Notes under the pieces: generated by a model
What the model was told of the DNA's origin: nothing
Database searches by the model: none
Seen by the model: only the letters and a program-made list of their open reading frames with translations
Translations under genes and position numbers: made by a program
Shown: one piece after another, positions 51,076 through 59,563 of the stretch
Layout: every line of letters begins with the position of its first letter
Position numbering within the stretch: position 1 is the first letter of the stretch
From: Opitutaceae bacterium
Lineage (GTDB): Bacteria > Verrucomicrobiota > Verrucomicrobiia > Opitutales > Opitutaceae
Reading direction: 5' to 3'
DNA length: 64,000 bases
NCBI GenBank assembly: GCA_028280945.1
Contig: JANQKV010000060.1
Location: 1 to 64,000, forward strand

Positions 51076-51789
51076 TCAGATTGAGAACGGAGACTTGCTG
51101 CGGGGAGGCTTGATGCGGACGGATTGAATCACGTGGCAGTTGACGGGCACACCGTTGCGCAGGGCGGGGCGAAACTGCCACTGGGCGAGGGCGTCAATCA
51201 CCTCGTAGTCGATGTTATCGATGCCGGAAGACTCGACCAGGGTGATGTTGCGCACACCGCCGGCCCGGGTGACGACCATGCTTACGACAACCCGGGGACT
51301 GCCGCGGTTTTTGAAATCGGCGAACTTCACCGTAGGCTTGACCCGGCTGACCACGACTGGGCGTTGGTCCACATCGCGGTATTGGAAAATGTGATCCGGG
51401 TTGCGCTCCGCATCAACGGAATCGGGGCGGAAGGCATCGAGTGAAATCTCCAGGACGGGTTCCGCTTCCGGCATCGGCACTTCATAGGTCAGGGGGGCCA
51501 CCGCGATCTTCACCACATTGTCGGAGGGTAGGGGTTCCAAATCCAAAATGGTGGGTGGTGGCGGCTCCCGCATGGCGATTTCCGGGGGCGGCGGGGGTGG
51601 GGGCTCGAGCACGACGGCCTGGACATTGAGCGAGGGCGGCGGCGGTTCCACGTAGTCCGCACGCTGAATGTGCGCCAAGGTCATCAGGATGGCGCCACTC
51701 ATGGTGATGCCCGCCACCCATTTGACCAAGCGCCGCATCCCCCCGCGGGAGGGATCGAGGTCAAGTTCGAGCAAGCGTGTATCCGACAT
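51076..51789 (-). CDS. tonB: TonB-type energy transducer
   Basis: A 237-residue protein with a single N-terminal anchor ('WVAGITMSGAILMTLAHI'), a proline-rich spacer ('EPPPPPPPEIAMREPPPP') that would span the periplasm, and a C-terminal TonB domain ('RVVVSMVVTRAGGVRNITLV', 'DALAQWQFRPALRNGVPVNC'). It transmits the proton-driven energy of ExbB/ExbD to outer-membrane receptors. Starts 16 bp downstream of exbD; the ATG at 51789 is chosen because upstream codons overlap that gene. Confidence 0.9.
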   Translation of the reverse strand: MSDTRLLELDLDPSRGGMRRLVKWVAGITMSGAILMTLAHIQRADYVEPPPPSLNVQAVVLEPPPPPPPEIAMREPPPPTILDLEPLPSDNVVKIAVAPLTYEVPMPEAEPVLEISLDAFRPDSVDAERNPDHIFQYRDVDQRPVVVSRVKPTVKFADFKNRGSPRVVVSMVVTRAGGVRNITLVESSGIDNIDYEVIDALAQWQFRPALRNGVPVNCHVIQSVRIKPPRSKSPFSI

Positions 51790-51805
51790 TTGGTGACAGC
51801 AGGAT

Positions 51806-52225
51806 TCAGGGTGAACCGGCGCCCAGCCGGGCAGTGGCGAATTGGACGTTGGCCAGGCCGGCGCGTTTGGCCTCACCGTAGACCCCTGCGAAGATCCCGT
51901 GGCTGGAGCGGCGGTCGGCGCGAATGATGACGGTGGCGTCGTCGCTGAAGCTGGCCTGGCTAAGGGCGGAGGCGACTTGATCCAGGCGGATTCGCTGGCC
52001 ATCGAAGTAAATGCCATCGTCGGCGGAAATCGCGATCAGCAGGGCGTTGCGGTCGGTAATGGCTTCCCCTCGAGTGTCGGGGCGTTCGACTTCTATGCCC
52101 GGATCCTCCACAAACACACTGGTAACGATAAAGAAGATCAGCAGGATGAAGACGCAGTCGATCATCGGGGCCAGGTCGATGGCCACGGATTGGCGGCGTC
52201 GGGCGCCGGCGGTGGACTTCATCAT
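51806..52225 (-). CDS. exbD: ExbD/TolR family biopolymer transport protein
   Basis: A 139-residue protein with a short basic N terminus and one anchor with the proton-path Asp: 'SVAIDLAPMIDCVFILLIFF'. The periplasmic domain 'GIYFDGQRIRLDQVASALSQ' and 'DDATVIIRADRRSSHG' match ExbD/TolR. It couples the proton motive force to TonB together with the ExbB-like proteins. It overlaps the ExbB gene stop by 4 bp. Confidence 0.92.
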   Translation of the reverse strand: MMKSTAGARRRQSVAIDLAPMIDCVFILLIFFIVTSVFVEDPGIEVERPDTRGEAITDRNALLIAISADDGIYFDGQRIRLDQVASALSQASFSDDATVIIRADRRSSHGIFAGVYGEAKRAGLANVQFATARLGAGSP

Positions 52226-52716
52226 ACGGCGGCCTCCATTAACGTGCTCTCGACACGAACGAGATTCTGTTCGCCGTGCTGCACATGGCGCTGGGCGAAG
52301 TGGAGCAGGATGACCGCGGGAATCGCGATCGCGAGACCGGTTTCGGTGGTGATCAAGGCGATGGAAATCCCGTCGGCCAGGCCTTCAAATGACTTCTGGC
52401 CGGTGCGCTCAATCAGGCTTTCGAAGGTGCTGATCATGCCGGTCACCGTGCCGAGCAATCCCATCAGGGGGGCGGTCGCGATCAGCGTGGTGATGACAAA
52501 TCGCTGCTGTTCAAACGTCTCGGTAAGGTCGGCCCGCAGGGAGCGCACCCGGCCAAGCGACCCGAAGTGTTCCAGCCGGGTCGCGGCGATGCGCCGGTGG
52601 GCCCGTCGCATGGTCAGGTAGAGTCCGAAGCACCGGGCGTAGAGCACCACGGACAGGAGGATGAGGGGCACCATCAGGATGCCACCGCGATCCAGGAGTT
52701 CTTGCAGGGCCGTCAT
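52222..52716 (-). CDS. exbB: ExbB/TolQ family proton channel protein
   Basis: A 164-residue protein with three membrane spans and the family signature 'LIATAPLMGLLGTVTGMIST' followed by 'ISIALITTETGLAIAIPAVI'. It is shorter than E. coli ExbB (244 residues), as usual in this operon type. The ATG at 52716 overlaps the stop of the longer ExbB-like gene (ATGA). Works with ExbD to form the proton-conducting motor. Confidence 0.92.
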   Translation of the reverse strand: MTALQELLDRGGILMVPLILLSVVLYARCFGLYLTMRRAHRRIAATRLEHFGSLGRVRSLRADLTETFEQQRFVITTLIATAPLMGLLGTVTGMISTFESLIERTGQKSFEGLADGISIALITTETGLAIAIPAVILLHFAQRHVQHGEQNLVRVESTLMEAAV

Positions 52717-54119
52717 TGAGCGGTGGTTTTGTGGTCCTCGGAGGCGGCGACAAACTCCACCGCGTAGCGTTCGAGCAGAGAGAGATCCTTCTGTGTGCGG
52801 TAGGACAGGAATCCGTGCAGCACGAGCGCGGGGATGGCGACCGATAGCCCCAGTTCGGTGGTGACCAGGGCCTCCGAGATACCGCTGGAAAGTTTGCCGG
52901 CGTTGCCGGTTCCGAAGACGGTGATCAGGGTGAAGGTTTTGACCATGCCCACCACCGTGCCGAGCAGGCCGAGCAAGGGGGACGCAGCCGCGATGACTGC
53001 CAGCATGGGCAACCAACGTTCATGTTGCAGGCGTTCCCGCAGAATGAAGGCATAGAGATGTTCCTCGATGACTTCCTTGGGTTTGGCGAAATGGCGCAGT
53101 CCCGTGGCAAACAGATCGCGGCTCGTGGCGTGCAGTTTCTTCAACAGCGGCTCACTGCCGGCCTCCCCTTGATCCGTGACGTGATCAAGCAACGACTGCG
53201 CGGCTATCGGGGAATCAACCGACAGCTTGCGCAGGTCGATGAGTTTGATGATGGCCGTGAGCAGGGCGAAGGCCCCCATGCCCAGAATTACATAACCCAC
53301 CACGCCGCCTTTATTGATGTGGTCGATCCAATCTCCCTGGCTTTGCCGCAATTGCAGGGCTTTGCCTCCCGCGACGTCCAGCGGAACCTCGGCCACTTCT
53401 CCGGCGAGCAAGGCTGAGGCCGAGGCGGCATCCCAACCCGGCACCTCGTGAACCAAGGGCGTCTCACCTTCGTCGCGCGTTCGCACGGTGCCGAAGGTGG
53501 TGCCGTCGTCCCCGACAAACAGGGTTTCCGGGCCCAGCAGGATGAAGTTGCCGTTGGAGATTTCCCGTGCCTCGGCGGAGACGGCGGTGCCCGGATGGGC
53601 TTGCCCTCCCAAGGCGGCCTGCACGCGAGCAAACACGTGTTCGGCAGTTTCCGCCGCGGCGGTGATGTCGGGCATGGCGTTGGCCGGGTCGAGTCGAGAA
53701 CGCAGTTCGGCAATACGGGCAGCCTGTTCGCCCAGCCCGAGCGAGCCCGCCGTATTGCCCCAGGTGGTGAGTCCCTCGGCGGCGGCGGTGGCGAGAAAAC
53801 TGATGTTCAACCGCTGGGCTTCGGCCTCCTGTTCGCGTCGGGCGAGGTTGGCCCCGAGGTTGCCGGCGATGATGCGTTGCCGGTCCATCTCGGCCCGCAG
53901 GCGCAGGATGCGATCCTCCGCGGCCCGGAGGGCGTTGAGTTGCGGCACCTTCTCCTCCGCTATCCGGGTGCGGGTGGCATTCAATTCGGCCGTGGCCGCC
54001 TCGATGCGTTCGGTGTAAGTAACGGCGACATCGGCCAACTTGGCGTCAAACTCCGCTGCGTCCTGGGCCTGGCCCGGGGAGGCCAGCAAAATGGCGAGCA
54101 GAGGAAGCAACTGCCTCAT
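52713..54119 (-). CDS. Long MotA/TolQ/ExbB protein with periplasmic coiled-coil N terminus
   Basis: A 468-residue protein. After a signal peptide ('LLPLLAILLASPGQAQDAA'), residues ~25-100 are coiled coil ('AATAELNATRTRIAEEKVPQ'), then a soluble domain follows. The C-terminal 200 residues form the MotA/TolQ/ExbB unit: 'GYVILGMGAFALLTAIIKL', 'AAASPLLGLLGTVVGMVKTF' and 'EALVTTELGLSVAIPALVLH'. Such long ExbB variants occur in DUF3450 operons of marine bacteria, where the extra domain may touch the DUF3450 partner. Its ATG overlaps that gene's stop. Confidence 0.88.
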   Translation of the reverse strand: MRQLLPLLAILLASPGQAQDAAEFDAKLADVAVTYTERIEAATAELNATRTRIAEEKVPQLNALRAAEDRILRLRAEMDRQRIIAGNLGANLARREQEAEAQRLNISFLATAAAEGLTTWGNTAGSLGLGEQAARIAELRSRLDPANAMPDITAAAETAEHVFARVQAALGGQAHPGTAVSAEAREISNGNFILLGPETLFVGDDGTTFGTVRTRDEGETPLVHEVPGWDAASASALLAGEVAEVPLDVAGGKALQLRQSQGDWIDHINKGGVVGYVILGMGAFALLTAIIKLIDLRKLSVDSPIAAQSLLDHVTDQGEAGSEPLLKKLHATSRDLFATGLRHFAKPKEVIEEHLYAFILRERLQHERWLPMLAVIAAASPLLGLLGTVVGMVKTFTLITVFGTGNAGKLSSGISEALVTTELGLSVAIPALVLHGFLSYRTQKDLSLLERYAVEFVAASEDHKTTAQ

Positions 54120-54895
54120 TGCTCACCTCCCGTCAGCTGGATGGGCAGGGAGACAAAGTCGGGCGGAATATCATCCTGTCGCACGGCGATCAGCTTGGTC
54201 GCCTCGTTGGCGAGCCCGGGCACATTTTCCCACTGCCACACGCCATCAACGGGTCGACCGACAAACGCCTCGTTGGCCGAGCGATCCAAGGCACAGGCCT
54301 GGGCCAGGCCGAAATACACGATTTCGAGCAACCGCGGTTGGCTTTCCGTCCCGAGGGTCAAGACCTCTTCGGTTATGACGAAGGTTTGGTCAAACTGCTG
54401 GCATCGATTGAGAATCGCCATGGTGTGCCGCATGCGATCAGCCGGACTGAGATCAGGATTGGCCAGGGTGCGGAAAGACAGGTCGAGGGCGGCGGAAAGC
54501 CGGGGCGGCAAGGCCGGTCGCAGATCCACCAGTTGTTTGGCAAGGTCGGCAATGCGGGCGGTGGCGACCATTAGCTTCTCGGCGCGCGTTTGGTTGGCCG
54601 AGGTGAGTTGATCAACCTCCTGCTGGGCCTCGGCGGACTCCGCGACGAAGGCCTGGTGCTGCAGCTCGAGCTGTTCAGCCTGGGTGTTCAGGTTTGTGAT
54701 GGAGGCTTCGAGCAGTGCCCGCTCTGCCAGCCACTCGGTGTCCAGCCGGGCAGTTTCCGAGCGCAGGCGCGCCCATTCAGAGGCGGCTTCCTGCACGTCG
54801 TTAAGCGGGGTTGCGTTGAGGCTTGAGATCAGGACGGCGGCTGGAGGCAAGCAGCGGCAGTGCCGGGACCAGACAGCAACAGGGAGTCGGAGCAT
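54116..54895 (-). CDS. DUF3450 family protein, first gene of TonB operon
   Basis: A 259-residue protein from ATG 54895. A signal-like N terminus is followed by a long coiled coil (about 35-130; 'ASITNLNTQAEQLELQHQAF', 'VDQLTSANQTRAEKLMVATA') and a globular part with 'PALPPRLSAALDLSFRTLA', 'ADRMRHTMAILNRCQQFDQT' and 'LEIVYFGLAQACALDRSANE', typical of DUF3450. These proteins are periplasmic and travel with ExbB/D and TonB. The 284-bp gap to the divergent S9-like gene should hold the operon's promoter. Confidence 0.8.
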   Translation of the reverse strand: MLRLPVAVWSRHCRCLPPAAVLISSLNATPLNDVQEAASEWARLRSETARLDTEWLAERALLEASITNLNTQAEQLELQHQAFVAESAEAQQEVDQLTSANQTRAEKLMVATARIADLAKQLVDLRPALPPRLSAALDLSFRTLANPDLSPADRMRHTMAILNRCQQFDQTFVITEEVLTLGTESQPRLLEIVYFGLAQACALDRSANEAFVGRPVDGVWQWENVPGLANEATKLIAVRQDDIPPDFVSLPIQLTGGEQ

Positions 54896-55179
54896 AAAGT
54901 GAAGCACCACTTGGTGAGTTGAAAGCAATCTCGCCCGGACAGGAGGGGCTGCCGGGGCGAAGGGGTGAAGAGAAGCAAATGGTAATCTGAAGGCGGGGCG
55001 AGCCTGAGATTTGATTTTTCCAGGCAACGTTCAAAGGCTCGGACGCTTCCGAAAACCGCAGGTCGGACTCCATTTTGTCCCGGAGCGGTGCCCGCTTGGC
55101 CATGCCGTTAACGTCTTATAGCCCTCGGGTTGGCTCCGGGGCGGTGACCGTTGCAAGATCCCGGCAACTTACCCTCCCC

Positions 55180-57228
55180 ATGATTCGATTGAAACTTGCT
55201 GACAAGCCGTGGTCACAAGCCGCCGTCTGGGCGGTCGTATTTGGCCTGGCGAATTGTGTAACTTTGCGGGCCGATCTCGGTATTGAGCGCGTGCAGCCGG
55301 TGCCCGAGGGCGAGCCGATCCCGCTGGTCGATTTCTTTCGACCGCCGCTGTTCGACTCCCCCCGCCTTAATCCCGCGGGCACCCACGTCGCGGCGCTTTC
55401 GTCGGGCGGCCAGGACGTGGTGCAGGTCGTCGTCACGGATTTAGCCACCAACGAATCCTGGCAGATTTCCGGCGTGGAGGGGCAACACGTTCACGAGCTG
55501 CACTGGCTCGACGACGACCATCTCATCTTCCGCGCTTCGGCCAACGAATCATTCCGCACGTCGTGGTTTGCGGCGCGGGAAAAAGGTGCCCGCAAGGCCT
55601 ACCCGATCTTGCAATTGGCCAGCATGAGCGTTGTTGGGATTCCACTCGAAGATCCCCTGCATCCTGTCGTCTGGCTCGATTCCGGCGAAGTGACCGAGCA
55701 GTATGGCGAAGTCGTCACGCTCGATTTGGCCAACTTCACCTCGGCGCGGGAAGCACTGTCCCGGCGGGGCAACATCAGCGCGTCTGACCGGCGTTTCATC
55801 GAAGAGCAAAACCGCATGGTCATGGATCAGCGGGTCACCCGGCTCGCCCGGGGAGGTCGAGCCACGTTTGGCGCCTCCGCCCTGGGCCAGCTGTCATACG
55901 GTATCACCTATCAGGACGGTCTGGAGACGCTCCACGTGTGGGAGAAAGGTCGTTGGCAGGAATCCAGGGTGGACATGGAGACCATCGATATCATCGGGCC
56001 CGGTCCCGAGGAAAACCAAGTCGTCGTGCTGCGCACCCTCTATGACGGCGAGCCCGGGGCGGTTCATCTGATGGACCTCTCCAACGGCAGGCTGGGGGAT
56101 GAAATTTTCCGCGATAAGAATTACGATCTCAATGGTGGCCTGATCGTCGATCCCGGCACGCGCGCCTTGGTGGGATTGTCCCATAACCGGCCAATGCCGA
56201 CGTTCATTTGGTACGACGAAGGCTACCAGAGGTTGCACGAAACCTTCCGCCAGAGTTTCCCCAACAAGATCGTGCGCATCGAGAGCGCCAACTTTGCCGA
56301 CGATGTTTTTGTGCTGGGGGTCTATGATGACCGTGAGCCGACCACCTACCACGTTGCCAACTTGAAGGAGCGCACGATGGGGCCGTTGCAGTATTCCCGC
56401 CCCTGGCTTGACGCGAAGCGGTTGGCGCGCGTCAGCGTGATCAAATACAAGACGAGCGACGGCCAGCAGCTGGATGCGTTTGTCACGGTGCCGGCCGGCG
56501 CGTCGCCCAAGAAGCCCGTGCCCCTGGTGGTGTTGCCTAACGCGACATTAAACCCGTTCTCACTCAATCGTTCACGGGTGAATCTGGGCTATCACGAGAT
56601 GGCCCAGTTTCTGGCGAGCCGCGGTTACGGTGTGCTGCAACCCCACACCCGCGGCATGCCCGGCACGGATTGGATGTTCCCCCAGACCGATCGCTGGGAT
56701 CTGAACAAGATGACGGACGACGTCCTCCAGGCGGCCAGGACAGCGTTGAAGACCAAGCTCTTTGATGCCGACCGCATAGCCATCCTAGGGGAAAACTTTG
56801 GCGGCCACCTTGCCGTGGCCGGGGCGGTGGAAGCCCCCGACATGTTCGTCTGCGTGGTGGGTATTTCCGGTTTCTACAACTGGCAGCGCGTCGTCGACGA
56901 CCTGTGGGAGTCGCGCTTCACCAACCCGGTCTATGCGCGGCTGGTGCGTGAGTGGGGACATCCGTCGCGAGATGGGGCGCGCTACGACACGATGAACCCC
57001 TTGCTTAGGATCGACCGTATGAAGGCGCCGATGCTTGTCACCCACGGGCGCAACATCTCTGATTTCTCCCGACCGGAATCCGATCGCATGGTCTCGGCCC
57101 TGCGCCGAGCGAAAGTGCCGGTGGAGCAGATTTACACCGACCGGGAGGGATGGGGTCACCTCGATATGGAGAATCGCCTGAAGGTCCTCGCCAAAGTCGA
57201 ATCCTTCCTTGCCGAACACTTGCGGTAG
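55180..57228 (+). CDS. S9 prolyl-oligopeptidase-like protein lacking the catalytic Ser (pseudopeptidase 1)
   Basis: A 682-residue exported protein ('AVWAVVFGLANCVTLRA' signal at ATG 55180). A beta-propeller-like N-terminal region (to about 430) is followed by an alpha/beta-hydrolase domain ('SDGQQLDAFVTVPAGASPKK', 'LASRGYGVLQPHTRGMPGTD'). The nucleophile elbow GxSxGG reads Gly537-Glu-Asn539-Phe-Gly-Gly ('IAILGENFGGHLAVAG'), so Ser is replaced by Asn. A histidine in 'EGWGHLDMEN' remains at the expected place, while the Asp loop ('VTHGRNISDFSRPESDRM') is altered. A simple serine-peptidase mechanism is unlikely; a binding or scaffolding role is possible. A terminator follows. Confidence 0.85.
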   Translation: MIRLKLADKPWSQAAVWAVVFGLANCVTLRADLGIERVQPVPEGEPIPLVDFFRPPLFDSPRLNPAGTHVAALSSGGQDVVQVVVTDLATNESWQISGVEGQHVHELHWLDDDHLIFRASANESFRTSWFAAREKGARKAYPILQLASMSVVGIPLEDPLHPVVWLDSGEVTEQYGEVVTLDLANFTSAREALSRRGNISASDRRFIEEQNRMVMDQRVTRLARGGRATFGASALGQLSYGITYQDGLETLHVWEKGRWQESRVDMETIDIIGPGPEENQVVVLRTLYDGEPGAVHLMDLSNGRLGDEIFRDKNYDLNGGLIVDPGTRALVGLSHNRPMPTFIWYDEGYQRLHETFRQSFPNKIVRIESANFADDVFVLGVYDDREPTTYHVANLKERTMGPLQYSRPWLDAKRLARVSVIKYKTSDGQQLDAFVTVPAGASPKKPVPLVVLPNATLNPFSLNRSRVNLGYHEMAQFLASRGYGVLQPHTRGMPGTDWMFPQTDRWDLNKMTDDVLQAARTALKTKLFDADRIAILGENFGGHLAVAGAVEAPDMFVCVVGISGFYNWQRVVDDLWESRFTNPVYARLVREWGHPSRDGARYDTMNPLLRIDRMKAPMLVTHGRNISDFSRPESDRMVSALRRAKVPVEQIYTDREGWGHLDMENRLKVLAKVESFLAEHLR

Positions 57229-57256
57229 AACTGGCGACACCGTCCGACTTCGATCA

Positions 57257-57284
57257 AGCCGACCTTTCCCAAGGTCGGCTTTTT
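57257..57284 (+). terminator. Rho-independent terminator after pseudopeptidase 1
   Basis: AGCCGACCTT-TCCC-AAGGTCGGCT followed by TTTT: a 10-bp perfect stem 28 bp after the stop codon. The downstream paralogue must therefore use its own promoter or read-through. Confidence 0.85.
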
Positions 57285-57409
57285 GCTGGGGGAGTAAGTG
57301 AAATTTCGGCGTGCGGTGGAACCCGAGGTTTGTTTCGGTCGTCGTTTTCTCCTTTCCCATCCCTTCGCCTCCCGGGCGGAGCGGATGTCTTCAGCCCCTC
57401 GTTTCAATC

Positions 57410-59476
57410 ATGGCTCTTTTCCGTCATTTGACCCTCTGCCGGCTCCTTCTGGGATTTGGCGTCCTTCTTTCCTCCAGCCTTCTGTCCGCCCAGGATGAGG
57501 AAACCCCGACCGTTTCGTTCCCGCCCCCGGGTGGCGAAGCGACCTCGGCGGCGCCTGCTTCCGCCGAGGCGGCGACTCCGGAGGCAGCGGTCGAAACGGG
57601 GCCGATCCCCTTGGCCGACTTCATGCGCGCGCCGCTTATTCGCGGCCCGCTGCTCAATCGGGCCGGCACCCACCTGGCCGCCCTTTACTCCGCGGGCGGT
57701 CCCCGCTACCAGCTCGTGGTCCGCGACCTTCGCACGGAGGAGGACATTTACCTCGGGGGAGGCGAGATCGCCGTTGTCGATGAATTCCGCTGGCTGGGCA
57801 ATGATCACATCGCCTTTAACCTCGTCGCTCCAAACGGGGCTGACCTGGGGCTGATGGTCGCCGCCCTTGATGATCCCGAAAACGCGTATCCCATCTATCA
57901 ATACGGTGCCGCCCGGATCGTGGCGGTGCAGCCCGACAAGCCGCTCCGGCCCCTCGCTTGGGTTGCGGTGGGAACCCCGGAGGGGGAACCGGCGGTTGTC
58001 GAAATTGACGCCACCAAGAACCACGGCGGATTCGTCGACATTCGGGAGGACAATGCGGAAACTGGCATGGCGGAGGTGGTGCGCCGTCACAACGAGAGTA
58101 TTCTCAGCGTCGTGCCGTTGCCGGAAGGCGAGCAACTCGGCTACCTGCCCGACCACGAAGGTCGTCTGGGCTTTGCCTACACGTTGATCGAGGGCACCGT
58201 TGTCATGCACGTTTGGAACGGGACCGAATGGCTGCGTTCCCCGCTCGGCTTTGACAACGCCACCGTGGTTGATGTGGGGGAGGAGCCGGCCCAGCTGATC
58301 ATGCTGATCCCCAGTGCGAGCGGCGAGCCCTCGATGATTCGGTTTGTGAATGCCCTCACGGGTGAACTCGGTGAAATGCTGCTTCAGGACAAGGAGTATG
58401 ACTTCAATGGTTCGGTCTTCCGCGACCCGGCCAGCCGTGCCATCGTGGGCGCATTCTATGATCGCAACGGTCCGACCTCCACTTGGTTTGATGAGGGCTA
58501 CCGCGAACTGCAGACTTCTTTGAACGGTTACTTCCCGGGTCGGGTCGTGCGGCTGGTCGACCTCAGTGACGAGGGCAAGATGATGTTGGTGGCGGTGACT
58601 TCAGACCGGGATCCGGTCAGCTACTTCAGCATCGATCTTGAAGCGGCGAGGATCTCGGTGGTGCAGGGCGAACGGCCGTGGCTGCCGAGCAACCGCCTGA
58701 GCCCCACAAGTATCCTAAAATTCACTACCACCGACGGCCACCAGCTCGATGCTTACGTCACGCTGCCCGCCGGCACCGACAGGGAGAATCCGGCGCCGTT
58801 GATCGTCCTGCCGCACGGAGGTCCGTGGGCACGTTCGACTTGGGGGTTTGATTCCGAGGCGCAATTGCTGGCGAGTCGTGGTTATGCGGTGATTCAACCG
58901 AACTATCGCGGATCCACTGGCTACAACTGGATGTTCTCCCGCAGCGAGCGGAGTGACCTCACCATGATGCACTCGGATGTCACCGAGGCGGTCCGCACGG
59001 TGATCAAAACCGGCATGATTGACCCGGATCGGATCGGGATTTCCGGCGGCGGGTTTGGGGGATACCTGGCCGTGACCGGCCTGGTGGAGGAGTCCGATCT
59101 TTACGCCTGTGGAGTATCGGTCACCGGCATTTATGACTGGCAGCGGTTGGCCAACGAACTTGGTGACAACCGGGAGGCCCACCCGACCTACGGCATCTTG
59201 TTCCAGCTTCTGGGAGATCCCGGCTCGGAGGCGGCCAAGTATGACGCGATCTCCTCCGGGCGCCGGGTGGACCAAATAGACGACCCTGTCCTGGTTGTGC
59301 GGGATGCCAGTGGAACTTCACCCGAGTCGCAGGAGGCGGCTGAGTTTATCGACGATCTGTTGTCGGCGGGCGTGCCTTACGAGGTGCACAACCTCGAGGG
59401 TTCGATCCTGGATCTCGAGACTCGGGTTGCCCTCTTTGAGCGCATGCTCGGCTTCTTCGACCAACACCTGAAGTAA
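57410..59476 (+). CDS. S9 prolyl-oligopeptidase-like protein lacking the catalytic triad (pseudopeptidase 2)
   Basis: A 688-residue paralogue of the previous gene, exported ('LLLGFGVLLSSSLLSAQDEE' from ATG 57410). The propeller shares motifs such as 'IPLADFMRAPLIRGPLLNRA', and the hydrolase domain 'DGHQLDAYVTLPAGTDREN' and 'VLPHGGPWARSTWGFDSEAQ'. The elbow reads Gly546-Gly-Gly548-Phe-Gly-Gly, so Gly replaces Ser. At the C terminus the usual Asp and His are also absent ('PVLVVRDASGTSPESQEAAE', 'YEVHNLEGSILDLETRVALF'). It looks intact and is not frameshifted, so loss of catalysis, not gene decay, seems the better reading. Confidence 0.85.
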   Translation: MALFRHLTLCRLLLGFGVLLSSSLLSAQDEETPTVSFPPPGGEATSAAPASAEAATPEAAVETGPIPLADFMRAPLIRGPLLNRAGTHLAALYSAGGPRYQLVVRDLRTEEDIYLGGGEIAVVDEFRWLGNDHIAFNLVAPNGADLGLMVAALDDPENAYPIYQYGAARIVAVQPDKPLRPLAWVAVGTPEGEPAVVEIDATKNHGGFVDIREDNAETGMAEVVRRHNESILSVVPLPEGEQLGYLPDHEGRLGFAYTLIEGTVVMHVWNGTEWLRSPLGFDNATVVDVGEEPAQLIMLIPSASGEPSMIRFVNALTGELGEMLLQDKEYDFNGSVFRDPASRAIVGAFYDRNGPTSTWFDEGYRELQTSLNGYFPGRVVRLVDLSDEGKMMLVAVTSDRDPVSYFSIDLEAARISVVQGERPWLPSNRLSPTSILKFTTTDGHQLDAYVTLPAGTDRENPAPLIVLPHGGPWARSTWGFDSEAQLLASRGYAVIQPNYRGSTGYNWMFSRSERSDLTMMHSDVTEAVRTVIKTGMIDPDRIGISGGGFGGYLAVTGLVEESDLYACGVSVTGIYDWQRLANELGDNREAHPTYGILFQLLGDPGSEAAKYDAISSGRRVDQIDDPVLVVRDASGTSPESQEAAEFIDDLLSAGVPYEVHNLEGSILDLETRVALFERMLGFFDQHLK

Positions 59477-59505
59477 GCCGGCTTTAGAGTTCCATTTACC
59501 TGGAA

Positions 59506-59535
59506 AAAACGCCGTGTCTTCGGACACGGCGTTTT
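59506..59535. terminator. Bidirectional terminator between convergent genes
   Basis: AAAACGCCGTGTC-TTCG-GACACGGCGTTTT: a 13-bp perfect stem with a UUCG tetraloop, with A- and T-tracts on both sides. It sits between the rightward pseudopeptidase 2 gene and the leftward thioredoxin-like gene and can serve both. Confidence 0.93.
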
Positions 59536-59563
59536 GGTTGGAAGCGGAAACGGAAGGGAGGGC

